Below, piece after piece: positions 1 through 8,993 of a stretch of 64,000 nt of DNA. The notes beneath the pieces are model-generated. The model had not been told where the DNA came from. It did not search any database and saw nothing but the letters and a program-made list of their open reading frames with translations. The stretch is from Pelomonas caseinilytica (GTDB lineage Bacteria > Pseudomonadota > Gammaproteobacteria > Burkholderiales > Burkholderiaceae_C). The DNA is taken from NCBI RefSeq assembly GCF_021353235.1, contig NZ_JAJTWT010000017.1, positions 20,078 to 84,077 on the forward strand, written 5' to 3'. Each line of letters starts with the position of its first letter. Positions within the stretch are counted from its first letter, which is position 1. A program made the position numbers and the translations under genes.

Positions 1-621
1 ACGCTTGGCGAGGGTCAAGGTCCAGGGCGCCGTGAGCGAGAGGGCCAGGCCCGAGACCAATCCCCACAGCCCCGTGTTGAGCGCCGGGTCGGTGCTGGGC
101 CCGTGGCTCGCCATGGCGCCGTCGAGCAGAGCGCTCATGGTCAGCGGCACGTAGACGGGCAGGAAGCACAGATAGGCGTCATGCAACGAACCTTCGAAGC
201 CCATGCGCAAGCCTCGCCAGGAGGTGTTGGCCAGGCGGTACTGCATGGACGCCCGCCACAGCGCCGGCCACACGGCGTAGAGCATCAGCAGGACGGCAGC
301 CGAAGCGGCCGGCGCGAATTCCCCAGCGCCGAGGTAGGCAACGGCCAGGACTGCGAGCATCAGGAAGCCGCGGAACATCCGCCATGGGTCGCCATGGAAG
401 GCCAAGGCTTCGCCGTCCACCCAGGTGTTGGCGTGCACGTATCGCAGGCGACGTGCCTTGGCGAGCGGCAGGTAGAGCCCGAGCGTCAACAGCACGAGCA
501 GGACGTTCACCGCCCAGATGCGGAAGTACTCGGTGCCAGAGCCGGTGAAGTGCACGGCGAGCTGTCGTGTCGCGGGCGCCGTTGTTGGCGCCGCCTCGAT
601 GGATGTCGGATGGCCGTCCAC
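1..621 (-). CDS. DUF898 (YjgN-like) membrane protein, C-terminus cut by window edge
   Basis: This reading frame runs off the left edge. It starts at a GTG (619-621) preceded by a GAGGGAGG ribosome binding site, giving 207 visible residues. After a short proline/alanine-rich tail it reads FTGSGTEYFRIWAVN, then a hydrophobic stretch ending LGLYLPLAKARRLRY, the hallmark of the DUF898/YjgN family. It closely parallels the complete DUF898 protein at 43218-44411 (FTGSGSEYFRIWSVN, LGLYLPFAKARRIRY), so the two are paralogs. Several membrane segments are evident. The family has no established activity. At 43-45 kb the paralog is followed by an M48 protease, so a protease gene may lie just outside the window. 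The upstream neighbour ends in a terminator, so this gene should have its own promoter. Confidence 0.85.
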   Translation of the reverse strand, partial: MDGHPTSIEAAPTTAPATRQLAVHFTGSGTEYFRIWAVNVLLVLLTLGLYLPLAKARRLRYVHANTWVDGEALAFHGDPWRMFRGFLMLAVLAVAYLGAGEFAPAASAAVLLMLYAVWPALWRASMQYRLANTSWRGLRMGFEGSLHDAYLCFLPVYVPLTMSALLDGAMASHGPSTDPALNTGLWGLVSGLALSLTAPWTLTLAKR

Positions 622-740
622 GTTTTTCCCTCCCTCGGCCGGTGTGCTGTGGCGGCGCACGCTAGGCCAGAGCGCAGAGAGCGGGCAGGGCGAGTCATGA
701 AATGCCGACGCATGGCCATGAACGGCCCGGCCGGCACCAC

Positions 741-783
741 CAAAAGAAACGAGAAGGCCCGACGCGTCGGCGCCGGGCCTTCT
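741..783 (-). terminator. Rho-independent terminator after the ybdK-like gene
   Basis: Read on the minus strand, a 10-bp stem (752-761 with 774-783, AGAAGGCCCG pairing with CGGGCCTTCT) is followed by the T-rich tail CGTTTCTTTTG. It lies about 135 bases past the stop at 918 and before the DUF898 gene, so it separates those transcripts. Apart from this hairpin the 622-917 interval holds no supported gene. Confidence 0.75.
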
Positions 784-917
784 GCCGGTCTGTCAATCGG
801 GTGGCCTATCGGGGCAACCACACTGACTCGCGACAGGACCAATTTAGGCCGTCGCTTTCGCGTCGGCCAGCTCTCCTCGGCCGCATGCGCGCGTAGGTCG
901 GCCCCTACAGCGGGGGA

Positions 918-2033
918 TCAGCCATGCCAGCGGCGAGTGGCGCGGCGCACCACCTCGGGGAGCAACTGGTTCTCGTCCTCCACGCGGCGCAGCCAGGCGG
1001 CGTCGTTGCCCGCTCCGGCGATCTCGCGGCGCAGGTATTGCAGGGCGGCTTCGGCGTGCAGGTCGCCGGCATGACCGTCCAGGCGGCTGAGCACGGCCAT
1101 CAGGTCGTCGCGCAGCACGCGGTGCTCGCCCGTCTCGGGGTCGACGAAGGTGCCGTCAAGCCCGAAGCGGCAGGCCTGGAAGCGGTTGAAGGTGTAGGGC
1201 AGGTAGTCGTCCTCGCTGAGCTTGAAGGGCTTCTCCAGCGTCAGCCAGCGGCCCAGGCACTGGATGAAGCCGGCCAGGGCCGCCGCCTTCTCGATGGTCA
1301 GCGGCGTGTCAAGCACGCGGACCTCGATGGTGCCGAACTCCGGCTTCGGGCGGATGTCCCAGTAGAAGTCCTTCATGCCCGAGACGACGCCGGTGCGGGT
1401 CATCTTGGCGAAGAAGCTCTCGAAGTCGGCCCAGGTCAGCACGAAGGGGGCGCGGCCGGAGAGCGGGAATGCGAACACCGAGTTCAGGCGGGCCGAGTCG
1501 AATCCCGTGTCCTCGCCCTGCACGAAGGGCGAGGAGGCTGCCAGCGCGATCAGGTGCGGGATGAAGCGGCTCATGCCGTGCAGCAGCACCAGGGCTTCGT
1601 CCGGCCCCGGGCAGCCGATGTGCACGTGCTGGCCGAAGACGGTGAACTGCTTGGACAGGTAACCGTACAGCGACGACAGCTCGTGGAAGCGCGGCGTCTC
1701 GAAGATGCGCCGCCGCGTCCAGTGCTGGAAGGGGTGGGTGCCGCCGCCGCACAGGCTCACGTCCAGGCGCTCGGCGCAGTCCACCAGGGCGTCGCGGATC
1801 TGGCCCAGCTCCGACAGCACCTGGCCGAAGCCGCTGCACACGCCGGTGGACAGCTCGATCATGCTGCTCGTGATCTCGGGCTTGACGTCGCCGGGGATGC
1901 TGCGCTTTTCCATCAGCCGCAGCAGGTCGCCCGAGACGGGCGCGAGGTCGTAGTCGTCGTTGTTGACGATCTGCAGCTCCAGCTCGACGCCCAGCGTCAG
2001 CGGCTGCGACTTGGCGAAGACGCCCAGGCTCAT
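918..2033 (-). CDS. YbdK-type carboxylate-amine ligase (glutamate-cysteine ligase family 2)
   Basis: A 371-residue protein of the GCS2 family, which joins a carboxylate to an amine with ATP; E. coli YbdK has weak glutamate-cysteine ligase activity. Visible family blocks are [12 protein letters not shown] near the N-terminus (the metal-binding ExE segment), [13 protein letters not shown] and the C-terminal EVRVLDTP. Length matches YbdK (about 370). The ATG at 2033 overlaps the stop of the upstream antiporter by four bases (ATGA at 2030-2033), so the two are translationally coupled. Whether this is the true glutathione-synthesis ligase or another small-molecule ligase cannot be decided from the sequence. 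A terminator follows at 741-783. Confidence 0.85.
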   Translation of the reverse strand: MSLGVFAKSQPLTLGVELELQIVNNDDYDLAPVSGDLLRLMEKRSIPGDVKPEITSSMIELSTGVCSGFGQVLSELGQIRDALVDCAERLDVSLCGGGTHPFQHWTRRRIFETPRFHELSSLYGYLSKQFTVFGQHVHIGCPGPDEALVLLHGMSRFIPHLIALAASSPFVQGEDTGFDSARLNSVFAFPLSGRAPFVLTWADFESFFAKMTRTGVVSGMKDFYWDIRPKPEFGTIEVRVLDTPLTIEKAAALAGFIQCLGRWLTLEKPFKLSEDDYLPYTFNRFQACRFGLDGTFVDPETGEHRVLRDDLMAVLSRLDGHAGDLHAEAALQYLRREIAGAGNDAAWLRRVEDENQLLPEVVRRATRRWHG

Positions 2034-3277
2034 GGTGCGGCCTCCTTGCGCGGCTTGCGTTGCGGCGGGGGCGGCAGCTCGCCCGCCAGGCGCAGGGCGA
2101 ACTGCACGGCGATGGGGCCGAACAGCTCCAGCACGGCGATGCTGGTCAGGATGATGGGCACGGCGCCGCGGGCAAGGTCGGGCTCCGCCCGCATCAGCTC
2201 GCTGAGCATGACCAGGGCCGTGGCGGACAGCGGCGTCATCGTGATGGACAGCGCCAGCCCCTGGCGCCAGCTGACCTTGGCCCAGGGCGCCAGCGCGATG
2301 ATGGCCGCGGCCTTGACCAGGAAGCGCGTGGCCAGCAGGGCCAGGGCCGCGAAGCCGCCGGCGAAGAGGATCTGCGGCGTCCACGCCGAACCGACGATGA
2401 CGAAGAGCATCAGCACCAGTGCCCCGCCCGAGGTGCCGAAGTGGCGCGGCCACACCCAGGGCCGCTCGCTGGTGTTGCGCAGCAGCAGGCCGGCCAGCAG
2501 CGGCATCAGCAGCGTCGACACGCCGATGGCCCGCGCCGCCACGAGGGCAAAGGCCACGAGACCGAACAGCAGCAGGGCCGCGCTCTCGTTGCGCAGGTCC
2601 AGGCGCCGCGCCGCGAGGTAGACGGCCCCGGCCAGCAGGGCCGACAGGCCTAGCGTCGTCAGCAGCGAGATGGACAGGCCGGCCAGGGCCTGCGTCAGGC
2701 TGCCGCCGTCGTCGGCGGCCCACCAGGTGCGCATCAGGGTCAGTGCAATCACGGCGTACAGCGTGTTCAGGGCCGTGAGCAGCAGGGCTCGTTGCGTCAC
2801 CTGGCCCTCGGCGCCGAGCTCCAGGGCCACGCGGCCGGCCACGGCGGCGGGCGCCGGCATGGCGAGGATGGCGCAGGCCACGGCGGTCTGCCAGCCGACC
2901 TCGAACAGGCGCATCACGAAGGCCACGGCGACCGCGCTCAGCAGCGCCTCGGCCAGGCTGGTGGCCGCCAGGCCCGGGTTGCGGGCCAGCCAGCGCAGGT
3001 GGACGCGGCAGCCGATCTCGAACAGCAGCAGTCCGAGGGCGAGGTCGGTCACCGTCTGGGCGGCACCGGCCAGCGGCATGCCCACGCCATGGCCGAAGGC
3101 GGCTGCGGCGCAGCCGGCGAGCGTGTAGCCGACGACGCGCGGCAGCCGCGTCGTGGCGGCGATGAACTCGCCCACCAGCGCGCCTGCCAGCAGCACGCCG
3201 ACGATGAACATCAGCCCGCTGGAGGGCGCGACGGCCAGCCCGGCCCAGACCCTGGCGCCGCTGTCGAGTGGGGTCAT
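2030..3277 (-). CDS. Cation:proton antiporter, CPA2/KefB-like
   Basis: A 415-residue polytopic inner-membrane protein with about a dozen hydrophobic segments. The arrangement is typical of the Na+/H+ exchanger domain of the CPA2 family: an early glycine-rich helix, [12 protein letters not shown], a [14 protein letters not shown] segment, and conserved charged residues in later helices. There is no C-terminal RCK/TrkA nucleotide-binding domain, so it is not a full KefB/KefC. The ATG at 3277 has a GGGAGA ribosome binding site. It is the first gene of a two-gene unit with the YbdK-like ligase. KefB/C channels are controlled by glutathione, so pairing with a GCS-like ligase is suggestive, but that link is inference. 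Confidence 0.8.
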   Translation of the reverse strand: MTPLDSGARVWAGLAVAPSSGLMFIVGVLLAGALVGEFIAATTRLPRVVGYTLAGCAAAAFGHGVGMPLAGAAQTVTDLALGLLLFEIGCRVHLRWLARNPGLAATSLAEALLSAVAVAFVMRLFEVGWQTAVACAILAMPAPAAVAGRVALELGAEGQVTQRALLLTALNTLYAVIALTLMRTWWAADDGGSLTQALAGLSISLLTTLGLSALLAGAVYLAARRLDLRNESAALLLFGLVAFALVAARAIGVSTLLMPLLAGLLLRNTSERPWVWPRHFGTSGGALVLMLFVIVGSAWTPQILFAGGFAALALLATRFLVKAAAIIALAPWAKVSWRQGLALSITMTPLSATALVMLSELMRAEPDLARGAVPIILTSIAVLELFGPIAVQFALRLAGELPPPPQRKPRKEAAP

Positions 3278-3369
3278 GCGGTCTCCCTTCGAAGTTTTCG
3301 CGGAAGCCTAGAGGGGCGTCGCGCCCGGCCTTGTAGGCCAACATGCCGAAATGACCGGCCCGCGGCGGG

Positions 3370-3375
3370 GACAAT
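3370..3375 (+). promoter_or_regulatory. GACAAT box, likely -10 of a leaderless MOSC transcript
   Basis: GACAAT lies seven bases before the ATG at 3383, the distance expected between a -10 box and the transcription start. No Shine-Dalgarno sequence precedes the ATG. No convincing -35 was found. Confidence 0.45.
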
Positions 3376-3382
3376 GGCCGCC

Positions 3383-3943
3383 ATGCAGCTCCTCAGCGTC
3401 AACACCGCTCGCGCCGAGCGCTTCGTCGCGATCGACGGCCAGAGCGTCGTCTCCGCCATCCGCAAGCGTCCCCGCGACGGCCGCATCGCCGTAGGCCCTC
3501 TGGGCCTGGAGGGCGACGAGCAGGCCGACCCCAGCGTCCACGGCGGTCTGGCCAAGGCGCTGTACGCCTATCCGCAGGAACACCGCGCCTTCTGGACGAC
3601 GGTGCGCGGCCAGGCCCAGGTCGCGGGCGCCCTCGGGCCGGGCGACATGGGCGAGAACCTGACCCTGGCCGGCCTGCTCGAAAGCCAGGTCTGGCTGGGC
3701 GACGTCCTGGTGTTCCCGGACTGCGAGCTCGTCGTCTCCGAGCCCCGCTATCCCTGCTTCAAGTTCAACGCCCACATGGGCTTTAACCAGGCTTCCAAGC
3801 TGATGGCGCAAAGCGGCTATTGCGGCTTTTACCTGGCCGTGCGGCGCGAAGGTTCGATCGCCGCTGGCGAGACGTTCGAGCGCATTCCCGGCCCGCGCGA
3901 GGTCGGCCTCGTCGAGCTGTTCAAGGCGCGGATGAAGAAGTGA
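3383..3943 (+). CDS. MOSC domain protein
   Basis: A 186-residue protein of the MOSC (molybdenum cofactor sulfurase C-terminal) superfamily, YiiM-like subgroup. Visible motifs are the start MQLLSVNTA, the block [19 protein letters not shown] corresponding to the family core, [11 protein letters not shown], and [10 protein letters not shown] with the conserved cysteine. YiiM-type proteins bind molybdenum cofactor and act in 6-hydroxylaminopurine detoxification. The start at 3383 was preferred over 3374 because the family usually opens with such a sequence and because 3374 overlaps the GACAAT box. The stop codon overlaps the next start (TGATG at 3941-3945), so the beta-helix gene is translationally coupled. 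Confidence 0.85.
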   Translation: MQLLSVNTARAERFVAIDGQSVVSAIRKRPRDGRIAVGPLGLEGDEQADPSVHGGLAKALYAYPQEHRAFWTTVRGQAQVAGALGPGDMGENLTLAGLLESQVWLGDVLVFPDCELVVSEPRYPCFKFNAHMGFNQASKLMAQSGYCGFYLAVRREGSIAAGETFERIPGPREVGLVELFKARMKK

Positions 3944-5076
3944 TGCCCGGCCGCCGTTCCCTGCTCGCCGCGGCGGCGCTGGCGCCGCTGGCCGCGCGGG
4001 CCGCACCGGTGCTGCAGGTGGGGCCGGGCCGCGCGGTCAAGTCCCTGGCCGCGGCCGCCAGGCAGGCCCGCGACGGCATGGTGGTGGAGGTCGATGCCGG
4101 CGACTACGTGGCCGACGCCGCGACCTGGCCCCAGCACGAACTCACGCTGCGCGCCGTGGGCGGACGGGTGCGGCTCATCGCCGCCGGGATCAACGCCCAG
4201 GGCAAGGGCCTGTTCGTGACGACGGGCCGGCGCCAGCGCATCGAGGGCTTCGACTTCATCGGCGCGGCCGTGCCCGACCGCAATGGCGCGGGCATCCGGC
4301 TCGAAGCGGGCTCGCTGACCCTCGTCGACTGCAGCTTCCGCGACAACGAGAACGGCCTGCTGACGGCCAACGACGAGGCCATCGAGCTCGACATCGTGGA
4401 CTGCGACTTCGGCCCCATCCTGCCCCGCGACGGCCGCACCCACAACCTCTACGTCGGCGCCATCCGGCGGCTGGCCGTCACCGGCAGCTGGTTCCACCAC
4501 GGCCTGCACGGCCATCTGCTCAAGAGCCGCGCGGCCCTCAACCACATCCTCTACAACCGCCTGTCCGACGAGATCGGCGGGCGGGCGAGCTACGAGCTGG
4601 AGTTCCCCAACGGCGGCGTCGCCGTCGTGATGGGCAACCTCATCATGCAGAGCTCCACCACCGAGAACCCGCACGTGATCTCCTTCGGCGTCGAGGGCGC
4701 CACCTGGCCGCGCCAGGCCCTCTATCTCGTCCACAACACCCTGGTGGACCAGTTGCCCAGCGGCGGCATCTGGCTGCGCGTCACGCCGCCCCAGGCCGAG
4801 GTCATGCTGGCCAACAACCTGCTCGTCGGCGCACCGCGCCTGGCCGCCGAAGGACACTGGACGCGGCGCGCCAACTTCAGCGCCGACTGGGACGAGTTCG
4901 TGCGCGCGGCGCGCGACGACTGGCGGCTCAAGCCCGGCTCCGAACTGCGCGGTCGGGCGCAGGACATGGGCGTGGCCGAAGGCCTGCGCCTCAGCCCCTC
5001 GCGGGAGTACCGGCACCCGCGCGGCAGCGTGGCCCTGGCCGGGCCGGCGCGCCACCCGGGCGCCTTCCAGTCCTGA
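3943..5076 (+). CDS. Secreted right-handed beta-helix protein
   Basis: A 377-residue protein. It opens [20 protein letters not shown], a signal peptide with a twin arginine that could be Tat- or Sec-type. The body has repeated short strands with asparagine and glycine turns (for example NGAGIRLEAGSLTLVDCSFRD, then DIVDCDFGPI, then AVTGSWFHHG), typical of parallel beta-helix folds found in pectate lyases and related proteins. No catalytic signature of a named polysaccharide lyase family could be assigned, so the substrate is unknown. It is coupled to the MOSC gene by an overlapping stop/start and ends six bases from the convergent reductase gene. Confidence 0.65.
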   Translation: MPGRRSLLAAAALAPLAARAAPVLQVGPGRAVKSLAAAARQARDGMVVEVDAGDYVADAATWPQHELTLRAVGGRVRLIAAGINAQGKGLFVTTGRRQRIEGFDFIGAAVPDRNGAGIRLEAGSLTLVDCSFRDNENGLLTANDEAIELDIVDCDFGPILPRDGRTHNLYVGAIRRLAVTGSWFHHGLHGHLLKSRAALNHILYNRLSDEIGGRASYELEFPNGGVAVVMGNLIMQSSTTENPHVISFGVEGATWPRQALYLVHNTLVDQLPSGGIWLRVTPPQAEVMLANNLLVGAPRLAAEGHWTRRANFSADWDEFVRAARDDWRLKPGSELRGRAQDMGVAEGLRLSPSREYRHPRGSVALAGPARHPGAFQS

Positions 5077-5082
5077 GCGGCG

Positions 5083-6171
5083 TCAGGCGTAGGCCTGGCG
5101 CGCCGTGGGGTAGTCGGTGTAGCCCGTGACGCCGCCTCCGTAGAAGGTGTCCTTCTGAGGCTGGGTCAACGGCAGGTCCTCGCGCAGCCGCTCGACCAGG
5201 TCGGGGTTGGCGATGAAGGGCCGGCCGATGGAGACGGCATCCGCCCGGCCGCTCGCCACGGCGTCGAGCGCCGCCGCGCGGTCGTAGCCGTTGTTGGCGA
5301 TGTAGGGACCGCCGAAGCGGCGGCGCAGCTCGGCGTAGTCGAAGGGCACGTTGTCGCGCGCGCCGCCGGTGGCGCCCTCCACCACCTCCAGGAAGGCCAG
5401 TTTCAGCGGCGCGAGCCGGTCGGCGACGTGGTTGAACAGCGCCTGCGGATCGCTGTCCTGGCCGATGTCGTTGCTCGGCGTCACGGGCGACAGGCGCAGT
5501 GCCGTGCGGCCCGGGCCGATGGCCGCGGCGATGGCGGTCATCACTTCCACCAGCAGCCGAGCGCGGTTCTCGATGGAGCCGCCGTAGGCGTCGGTGCGGT
5601 CGTTGGCGCTGTCGCGCAGGAACTGGTCGAGCAGGTAGCCGTTGGCGCCGTGGACCTCCACGCCGTCGAAGCCGGCCAGCATGGCGTTCTTCGCCGCCTG
5701 CACGTAGTCGGCGATCAGCGCCGGGATCTCGTCGGTGCGCAGGGCACGCGGCTCGTCGGTCGGCACGAGTTCGCCGTAGGCCGCGTAGGTGCGCGTCTTG
5801 GCGGCACGGGCGGTGGACGACACGGGCTGCTGGCCGCCCGGCTGCAGGCTCTTCAGCGAGATGCGGCCCACGTGCCAGAGCTGCACGACGATCTTGCCGC
5901 CGGCGGCGTGCACGGCGTCGGTCACCTGCTTCCAGGCGGCGATCTGCTCGGGGCTGTGGATGCCGGGGGTGTCGAAATAACCCTGGCCGTCGGGACGGAT
6001 CTGGGTCGCCTCCGTGAGGATCAGCCCCGCCCCGGCGCGCTGCCGGTAGTACTCGACGTGCAGGGTGTTGGGCGTTTGCCGCGTGGCGCGGTTGCGCGTG
6101 AGCGGCGCCATGACGACGCGGTTGGCGAGTTCGATGTCGCCGAAGCGGGCGGGGTCGAAGAGGGTGGGCAT
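5083..6171 (-). CDS. Old Yellow Enzyme family alkene reductase (NemA-like)
   Basis: A 362-residue FMN-dependent NADPH oxidoreductase of the OYE family, which reduces activated C=C bonds, nitroesters and N-ethylmaleimide. Motifs in order: LFDPARFGDIELANRVVMAP at the N-terminus; GAGLILTEATQI; QLWHVGRIS; the substrate-anion binding pair in VEVHGANGYLLDQFL (His-x-x-Asn); and YGGSIENRARL. The C-terminus carries GRPFIANPDL. Length fits NemA (about 365). A NemR-type repressor, often adjacent, is not present. The 163-bp space to rlmJ (6172-6334) must hold both divergent promoters. Confidence 0.92.
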   Translation of the reverse strand: MPTLFDPARFGDIELANRVVMAPLTRNRATRQTPNTLHVEYYRQRAGAGLILTEATQIRPDGQGYFDTPGIHSPEQIAAWKQVTDAVHAAGGKIVVQLWHVGRISLKSLQPGGQQPVSSTARAAKTRTYAAYGELVPTDEPRALRTDEIPALIADYVQAAKNAMLAGFDGVEVHGANGYLLDQFLRDSANDRTDAYGGSIENRARLLVEVMTAIAAAIGPGRTALRLSPVTPSNDIGQDSDPQALFNHVADRLAPLKLAFLEVVEGATGGARDNVPFDYAELRRRFGGPYIANNGYDRAAALDAVASGRADAVSIGRPFIANPDLVERLREDLPLTQPQKDTFYGGGVTGYTDYPTARQAYA

Positions 6172-6322
6172 GGTGGAAGGTGGCAGGAACTGCGAGGCGG
6201 CGAAGACTACGCACGCCGGCCCGCCCCTGCGGGCCGTGCGGTTGCCCGCGACTGTGATACATGCGCCGAGCGCGCTGTTTGCGCTGACTCAAGGCTTGGC
6301 GTCTTGCGCGCCGCGTGTTGGC

Positions 6323-6328
6323 GACAAT
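6323..6328 (+). promoter_or_regulatory. GACAAT box, likely -10 of leaderless rlmJ
   Basis: GACAAT ends six bases before the ATG at 6335, and the spacer carries no ribosome binding site. This is the same arrangement as at 3370, 8980, 15485 (minus), 15883 and 54597. Confidence 0.45.
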
Positions 6329-6334
6329 CGGGCC

Positions 6335-7189
6335 ATGCTCGCCTACCGCCACGCCTTTCATGCCGGCAACCATGCCGACGTCCTCAAGCACCTCGTGCTG
6401 ACCCGCGTGCTGCGCTACATGGGCGAAAAGGACAAGCCCTACACCCTCGTCGACACGCATGCCGGCGCGGGCGGCTATTCGGTCGAGGGCCGCTACGCGC
6501 AGAAGAACGCCGAGTACGCCACCGGCATCGCGCGCCTGTACGACAGCTCCGACCTGCCCGAGCCGCTGGCCGATTACGTGAGCCTGGTGCGGGCCTTCAA
6601 TCCCGACGGCCAACTCCGCCAGTACCCCGGCTCGCCGGCCATCGCCAACATGCTGCTGCGCCCGACCGACCGGCTGCGCGCCTACGAGCTGCACCCAACC
6701 GACCACCGCATCCTGGCCAGCTATCTCGAAGGCCGGCCCAGCACCCAGGTCAGCGACCGCGACGGCTTCGCTGCCATCAAGGGCGAGCTGCCCTCGCCGA
6801 CGCGGCGGGCGGCGCTGTTGATGGATCCTCCCTACGAGCTCAAGACCGACTACGTGAAGGTGCTGTCGGCCCTGCGCGAGGCGCTGGAGCGCGCGCCGGA
6901 CACGGTGGTCATGGTCTGGTACCCGCAGCTGCAGCGGCTCGAATCGACCCAATTGGCCACCCGGCTCAAGGCCAGCGCCGACGCCCTGGCCAAGAAGGGC
7001 TGGCTGCACGTGCGCCTGACGGTGGCTCAGGCGGACGAGCGCGGCTTCGGCATGCAGGGCAGCGGCATGTTCGTCGCCAACCCGCCTTTCACCTTGCACG
7101 ATGAGCTGGCGGAGTGCCTGCCGCTGTTGGTGGAGAGGTTGGGGCATTACGACGGGGCGAGTTATGTGCTGGAGCAGAAGGTGGTGTGA
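6335..7189 (+). CDS. rlmJ: 23S rRNA (adenine(2030)-N6)-methyltransferase
   Basis: A 284-residue protein matching RlmJ (E. coli, 280 residues), which methylates N6 of A2030 in 23S rRNA using S-adenosylmethionine. It begins MLAYRHAFHAGNHADVLKH, the highly conserved RlmJ N-terminus. The SAM-binding motif is DTHAGAGGY, and the catalytic DPPY motif is in LLMDPPYELK. The C-terminal block GFGMQGSGMFVANPPF is also conserved. It is transcribed alone; its 3' end runs into the composite repeat element. Confidence 0.95.
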   Translation: MLAYRHAFHAGNHADVLKHLVLTRVLRYMGEKDKPYTLVDTHAGAGGYSVEGRYAQKNAEYATGIARLYDSSDLPEPLADYVSLVRAFNPDGQLRQYPGSPAIANMLLRPTDRLRAYELHPTDHRILASYLEGRPSTQVSDRDGFAAIKGELPSPTRRAALLMDPPYELKTDYVKVLSALREALERAPDTVVMVWYPQLQRLESTQLATRLKASADALAKKGWLHVRLTVAQADERGFGMQGSGMFVANPPFTLHDELAECLPLLVERLGHYDGASYVLEQKVV

Positions 7190-7239
7190 GGGGGCCTTTT
7201 GCGGTTCGTTGAGTCGGTTGGTGGCGTGCTTTTGCGTGA

Positions 7240-7865
7240 GGCCTTTGCAACTCGGTGCTTTTTAGGTTGGTTGCTTTTGCTGAGAGCCTTTGCGACTCTC
7301 TGCACCGCCGCGGGAATCCGCCCCGCGAGGGCGGGTAACTTTTCTCTGTCGGCGCCAGAGAAAAGTCACCAAAAGAGAGGCGCTTTAAAGCGAGCCCTCT
7401 GGCGCGCTTAACGCTCAGCCCGGGCAACAGGCGACCCGCTTCGCTCTCGCCACTGTCCTTGTGACGAGCCCGATGCCTCCACCGTCCGTGCGCCTAACGT
7501 CGGCTGCACGCCGAACTCACGAGTTGAACGCAAGCGCCGCTCGGGCGGCGCGTCGTGGCGTGTGGTGCCTTCATTGGTGAGCCCGGCGTGCAGCCGGCGT
7601 TAACCGGCGTGAAGGTCCGATGCGTGGTGCTCGGCATAGGGACAGCGGCGAGAGCGCAGCGGGTCGCCTCTCGGCGCTTCTTGGCGTTCAACGCATCAGG
7701 GCGCTGGATTTAGAGCGCCTCTTCTTTGGTGACTTTCTTCTGGCGCGACAGAAGAAAGTTACCCGCCCTCGCGGGGCGGATTCCCGCGGCGGTGCACCGA
7801 GTCGAAAGGCTCGACGCAAAAGCCACCCGACCAAAGCCAATGCACCGAGTCGAAAGGCTCTCAGC
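7240..7865. repeat. Composite inverted extragenic element, copy 1
   Basis: Most of the 785 bases between rlmJ and the LacI gene are one element. Its two arms (about 7240-7390 and 7714-7865) are inverted relative to each other. Each arm holds a run reading GCCTTTGCGACTCGGTGCA or a close variant, a GC-rich block, and an 11-bp hairpin (7338-7366 and 7732-7759, stem ACTTTCTTCTG or ACTTTTCTCTG). The middle holds an attC-like palindrome (7492-7605). The same element recurs at 37248-37880 with its core flipped. The short reading frames inside are shared between copies and are judged repeat-derived. No transposase is present, and nothing else was recognised in 7190-7974. Confidence 0.8.
7492..7605. 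repeat. attC-like palindromic core, copy 1
   Basis: The 114-bp segment begins GCCTAAC and ends GTTAACC. Its arms CTAACG-TCGGCTGCACGCCG and CGGCGTGCAGCCGGCGTTA pair over about 25 bases with few interruptions. GCCTAAC fits the RYYYAAC box of integron attC sites exactly; the other end departs from GTTRRRY at one position. The copy at 37502-37616 is nearly identical but in the opposite orientation. No integrase gene is visible, so its function is unproven. Confidence 0.45.
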
Positions 7866-7974
7866 AAAGCAGCCCGACCGAAACCGCACCGACCCGCAAC
7901 GGCTCGTCAACCCGAGCAGTCCCAGCCCGCCCCGCTGATTTAAGCTGCGCCCCGTCCTTCACCCCAGCCCCCGC

Positions 7975-8964
7975 ATGAGCGACAGCAGCAAACCCGTCAC
8001 GATGGAGCAGATCGCCGCGCTCGCCGGCGTCTCCACCATCACGGTCTCGCGGGCGCTGCGTGACAGCCCCTCCGTGACGCCCGCCACGCGCGAGCGCATC
8101 AAGACGCTGGCCGAAGCCGCCGGCTACCGCTTCAACCACCACGCCCGCAACCTGCGCCTGCGCCGCAGCCACATGGTCGCCGTCATGCTGGAGATGCAGC
8201 CCGACGCCGACCGCCCCATGACCGATGCCTACCCGCTGCAGCTGCTCGGCGGCATCACCCAGGAGCTGACCTCGCGCGGCTACAGCGTGCTGCTGTCGGC
8301 CATGCAGAGCCCCGGCCAGGGCATGGCCGCCTCGGCCGACGGCCTCATCCTGCTCGGCCAGGGCGCCAACGGCTCGGCGGTGAAGTCGGCCGCGGCCATG
8401 GGCCTGCCCCTGGTCGTCTGGGGCGCCGAGCACGGCCGGGGTGACGCCATCGTCGTCGGCGGCGACAACGCCCACGGCGGCGCCAGCGCGGCCGAACGGC
8501 TGCTGGCCCTGGGCCGGCGCGAGCTGCTCTTCCTGGGCGACGTGCGCCACGCCGAGATCCGCGACCGCCAGCAGGGCTTCGTCAAGGCGCTCAAGCGGGC
8601 CGGCCTCAAGGCCCAGACGCTCACGCCCGCGGCCTTCACCTTCGGCGCCGGCTTCACCGCCGTGCAATCCCACCTCGCCAAGGGCGGCAGGGCCCCAGAC
8701 GGTCTGTTCGCCGCCAGCGACCTGCTGGCCATGGGCGCCGTGCGCGCCTTCACCGACGCCGGCCTGGCCGTGCCCGACGCCGTCTCCGTCATCGGCTACG
8801 ACGACTCCCCCGCCGCCCAGAGCTTCGCGCCGCCCCTCACCAGCGTGCGCCAGGACTGGCACCACGGCGGCGTGCTGCTGGCGCGCAAGGTGCTGGACCT
8901 CATCGCCGGCCAGGACACCGCCAGCGAGATCATGCCGACCGAACTCGTCGTTCGGTCGACCTGA
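7975..8964 (+). CDS. LacI family transcriptional regulator
   Basis: A 329-residue repressor-type protein. The N-terminal helix-turn-helix is [35 protein letters not shown] (roughly residues 8-42), followed by the hinge [13 protein letters not shown]. The rest is a periplasmic-binding-protein-like sensor with [12 protein letters not shown] and [11 protein letters not shown] blocks. This resembles the gluconate/GntR-type subgroup of the LacI family, which binds sugar acids, but the ligand cannot be read from sequence. It is not adjacent to a sugar operon. One LacI-type operator was found elsewhere in the window (29029-29046); a connection is speculative. Confidence 0.9.
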   Translation: MSDSSKPVTMEQIAALAGVSTITVSRALRDSPSVTPATRERIKTLAEAAGYRFNHHARNLRLRRSHMVAVMLEMQPDADRPMTDAYPLQLLGGITQELTSRGYSVLLSAMQSPGQGMAASADGLILLGQGANGSAVKSAAAMGLPLVVWGAEHGRGDAIVVGGDNAHGGASAAERLLALGRRELLFLGDVRHAEIRDRQQGFVKALKRAGLKAQTLTPAAFTFGAGFTAVQSHLAKGGRAPDGLFAASDLLAMGAVRAFTDAGLAVPDAVSVIGYDDSPAAQSFAPPLTSVRQDWHHGGVLLARKVLDLIAGQDTASEIMPTELVVRST

Positions 8965-8979
8965 GGCGGCCGCCGGGCG

Positions 8980-8985
8980 GACAAT
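8980..8985 (+). promoter_or_regulatory. GACAAT box, likely -10 of the UPF0149 gene
   Basis: GACAAT lies eight bases before the ATG at 8994, in the 29-bp space after the LacI gene, with no ribosome binding site in between. Confidence 0.4.
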
Positions 8986-8993
8986 CGCCGCCC

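Noticed and set aside
924..2621. Long plus-strand open frame of 565 codons opposite the YbdK and antiporter genes
   Set aside because: It lies antisense to two well-recognised protein families and has a low-complexity Gln/Ala/Gly/Arg composition typical of shadow frames in GC-rich DNA.
7199..7411. Small reading frames inside the composite repeats (also 37711-38097 and similar)
   Set aside because: They encode the same strings at both repeat loci only because the DNA is repeated; they cross the hairpins and attC-like core and have no ribosome binding sites.
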